Assembly: GCF_003855395.1 (NCBI RefSeq)
Contig: NZ_CP034015.1
Span: 1,436,001-1,500,000 of the forward strand
Length of the DNA stretch: 64,000 nucleotides
DNA from: Shewanella livingstonensis
GTDB taxonomy: Bacteria; Pseudomonadota; Gammaproteobacteria; Enterobacterales; Shewanellaceae
Direction: 5' to 3'
Positions 63,408 through 64,000 of this stretch are shown in pieces. The position numbers and the translations under genes are program-made. Under the pieces are notes generated by a model. That model was not told the origin of the DNA and ran no database searches. It saw nothing but the letters and a program-made list of their open reading frames with translations. Numbering within the stretch: position 1 is the stretch's first letter; every line of letters begins with the position of its first letter.

Positions 63408-63580
63408 ATTGTTTGTAATTTAATGTCAGCCTAAGAGGCTAGGTAAATAAACTGACATTATTATCTAGTGCTGAAGTTAATCGGCATAAATCTTTCACTA
63501 TTAGCGGCTTTCGCTATGAATTAGCGAGTGAATTGGGTATAAAAATAAACTGAATCTTTTTTGTAAGCTGAGTGAGACAA

Positions 63581-64000
63581 ATGGGTTATCGCCGCGTAGT
63601 AGTTAAGTTAGGCACCAGTGTGCTGACATCTGGCAGTAAGAAGCTTGATAAAGCACATATGGTTGAATTAGCCAGGCAAATGGCCTCGCTTATGCGTTCT
63701 GGTGTAGACGTTGTGTTGTGTACATCAGGTGCGATCGCTGCTGGGCGGGAACATCTGCAATACCCGGTGCTGCCGGATAATATGGCCAATAAACAGTTGC
63801 TTGCGGCCGTTGGGCAAAGTCAGTTAATTTTGGCTTGGTCACAACTGTTCAGTATTTACGGATTACATGTTGGCCAGTTATTGTTAACTCGTGCAGATTT
63901 ACAAGATCGTGAACGTTACTTAAATGCCCGTGACACCTTAAATGCATTATTAGCTCATAATATTATCCCTATCATTAATGAAAATGATGCCGTCGCCACC
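63581..64000 (+). CDS. proB: Glutamate 5-kinase, partial (N-terminal)
   Basis: The first 140 residues of the open frame reach the window edge. '[15 protein letters not shown]' is the N-terminal nucleotide-binding loop, and '[18 protein letters not shown]', '[12 protein letters not shown]', 'LLTRADL' and '[11 protein letters not shown]' are the amino-acid-kinase family motifs of ProB. It phosphorylates glutamate, the first step of proline synthesis; proA normally follows. The C-terminal PUA domain and the rest lie outside the window. Confidence 0.93.
   Translation, partial: MGYRRVVVKLGTSVLTSGSKKLDKAHMVELARQMASLMRSGVDVVLCTSGAIAAGREHLQYPVLPDNMANKQLLAAVGQSQLILAWSQLFSIYGLHVGQLLLTRADLQDRERYLNARDTLNALLAHNIIPIINENDAVAT

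Overview
The window reads as a chromosome segment of a Shewanella-like marine gammaproteobacterium. This is inferred from gene content: an OmcA/MtrC-type decaheme outer-membrane cytochrome, a complete Na+-NQR operon with apbE and nqrM, luxS, a paired bacterioferritin locus, the gamma-proteobacterial lptFG/pepA and holC/valS blocks, and moderately low GC. Most of it is ordinary core genome with short intergenic regions, good Shine-Dalgarno sites and clear hairpin terminators. I saw no tRNA, rRNA, CRISPR array, prophage or intact insertion sequence.

Layout. 0-1 kb: the end of a copper-buffering RiPP (bufferin) operon read leftward, with a maturase (cut by the window edge) and a precursor carrying two tandem Cys-rich cores. 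1.4-8.1 kb: MAPEG protein, small secreted protein, uracil-DNA glycosylase-like protein, YcxB-like membrane protein, glnD, rsuA and a LysR regulator. 8.4-11.3 kb: a stand-alone decaheme lipoprotein cytochrome with two inverted repeats in its leader, followed by a terminator and an array of 37-bp repeats. 11.4-17.1 kb: MFS/POT-like transporter, SEC-C protein, valS and holC. 17.3-22.1 kb: an accessory stretch (two unknown proteins, a periplasmic binding protein, punC/punR) lying between holC-valS and pepA, which are adjacent in E. coli. 22.1-26.1 kb: pepA divergent from lptFG.

26-46 kb: mostly single genes of household or stress type: RDD, DUF2960, GNAT, DsrE-like, DUF2913, DUF4136 and DUF1289 proteins, a TetR/aldehyde dehydrogenase pair, a universal stress protein, a DUF924/PH-domain operon, CorA-like transporter, AlkB-like dioxygenase next to a DASH cryptochrome, bolA, an orphan TRAP binding lipoprotein, luxS and a TonB-dependent receptor. 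Two related mobile-type elements with identical 18-bp terminal inverted repeats sit at 31.4 and 46.1 kb; the first supplies the stop codon of the TetR gene.

46.8-54.2 kb: nqrABCDEF, a strong hairpin, then apbE (flavin transferase for NqrB/NqrC) and nqrM (NQR maturation), together a complete sodium-pumping respiratory module. 54.2-55.3 kb: a Fur-box-like site and two bacterioferritin subunits whose active-site residues are complementary. 55.4-56.7 kb: a small AT-rich accessory island with a C9 tract, an unknown protein and an ankyrin protein. 56.8-64 kb: dinB, pepD, a second M17 aminopeptidase, an 880-bp non-coding stretch with a structured leader, a 31-codon ORF and a strong terminator, an AzgA-type purine permease and the start of proB.

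The items I find most worth checking are the two-core bufferin precursor, the structured leader upstream of the purine permease, the terminal-inverted-repeat elements, and the decaheme cytochrome that has no MtrA/MtrB partner nearby.
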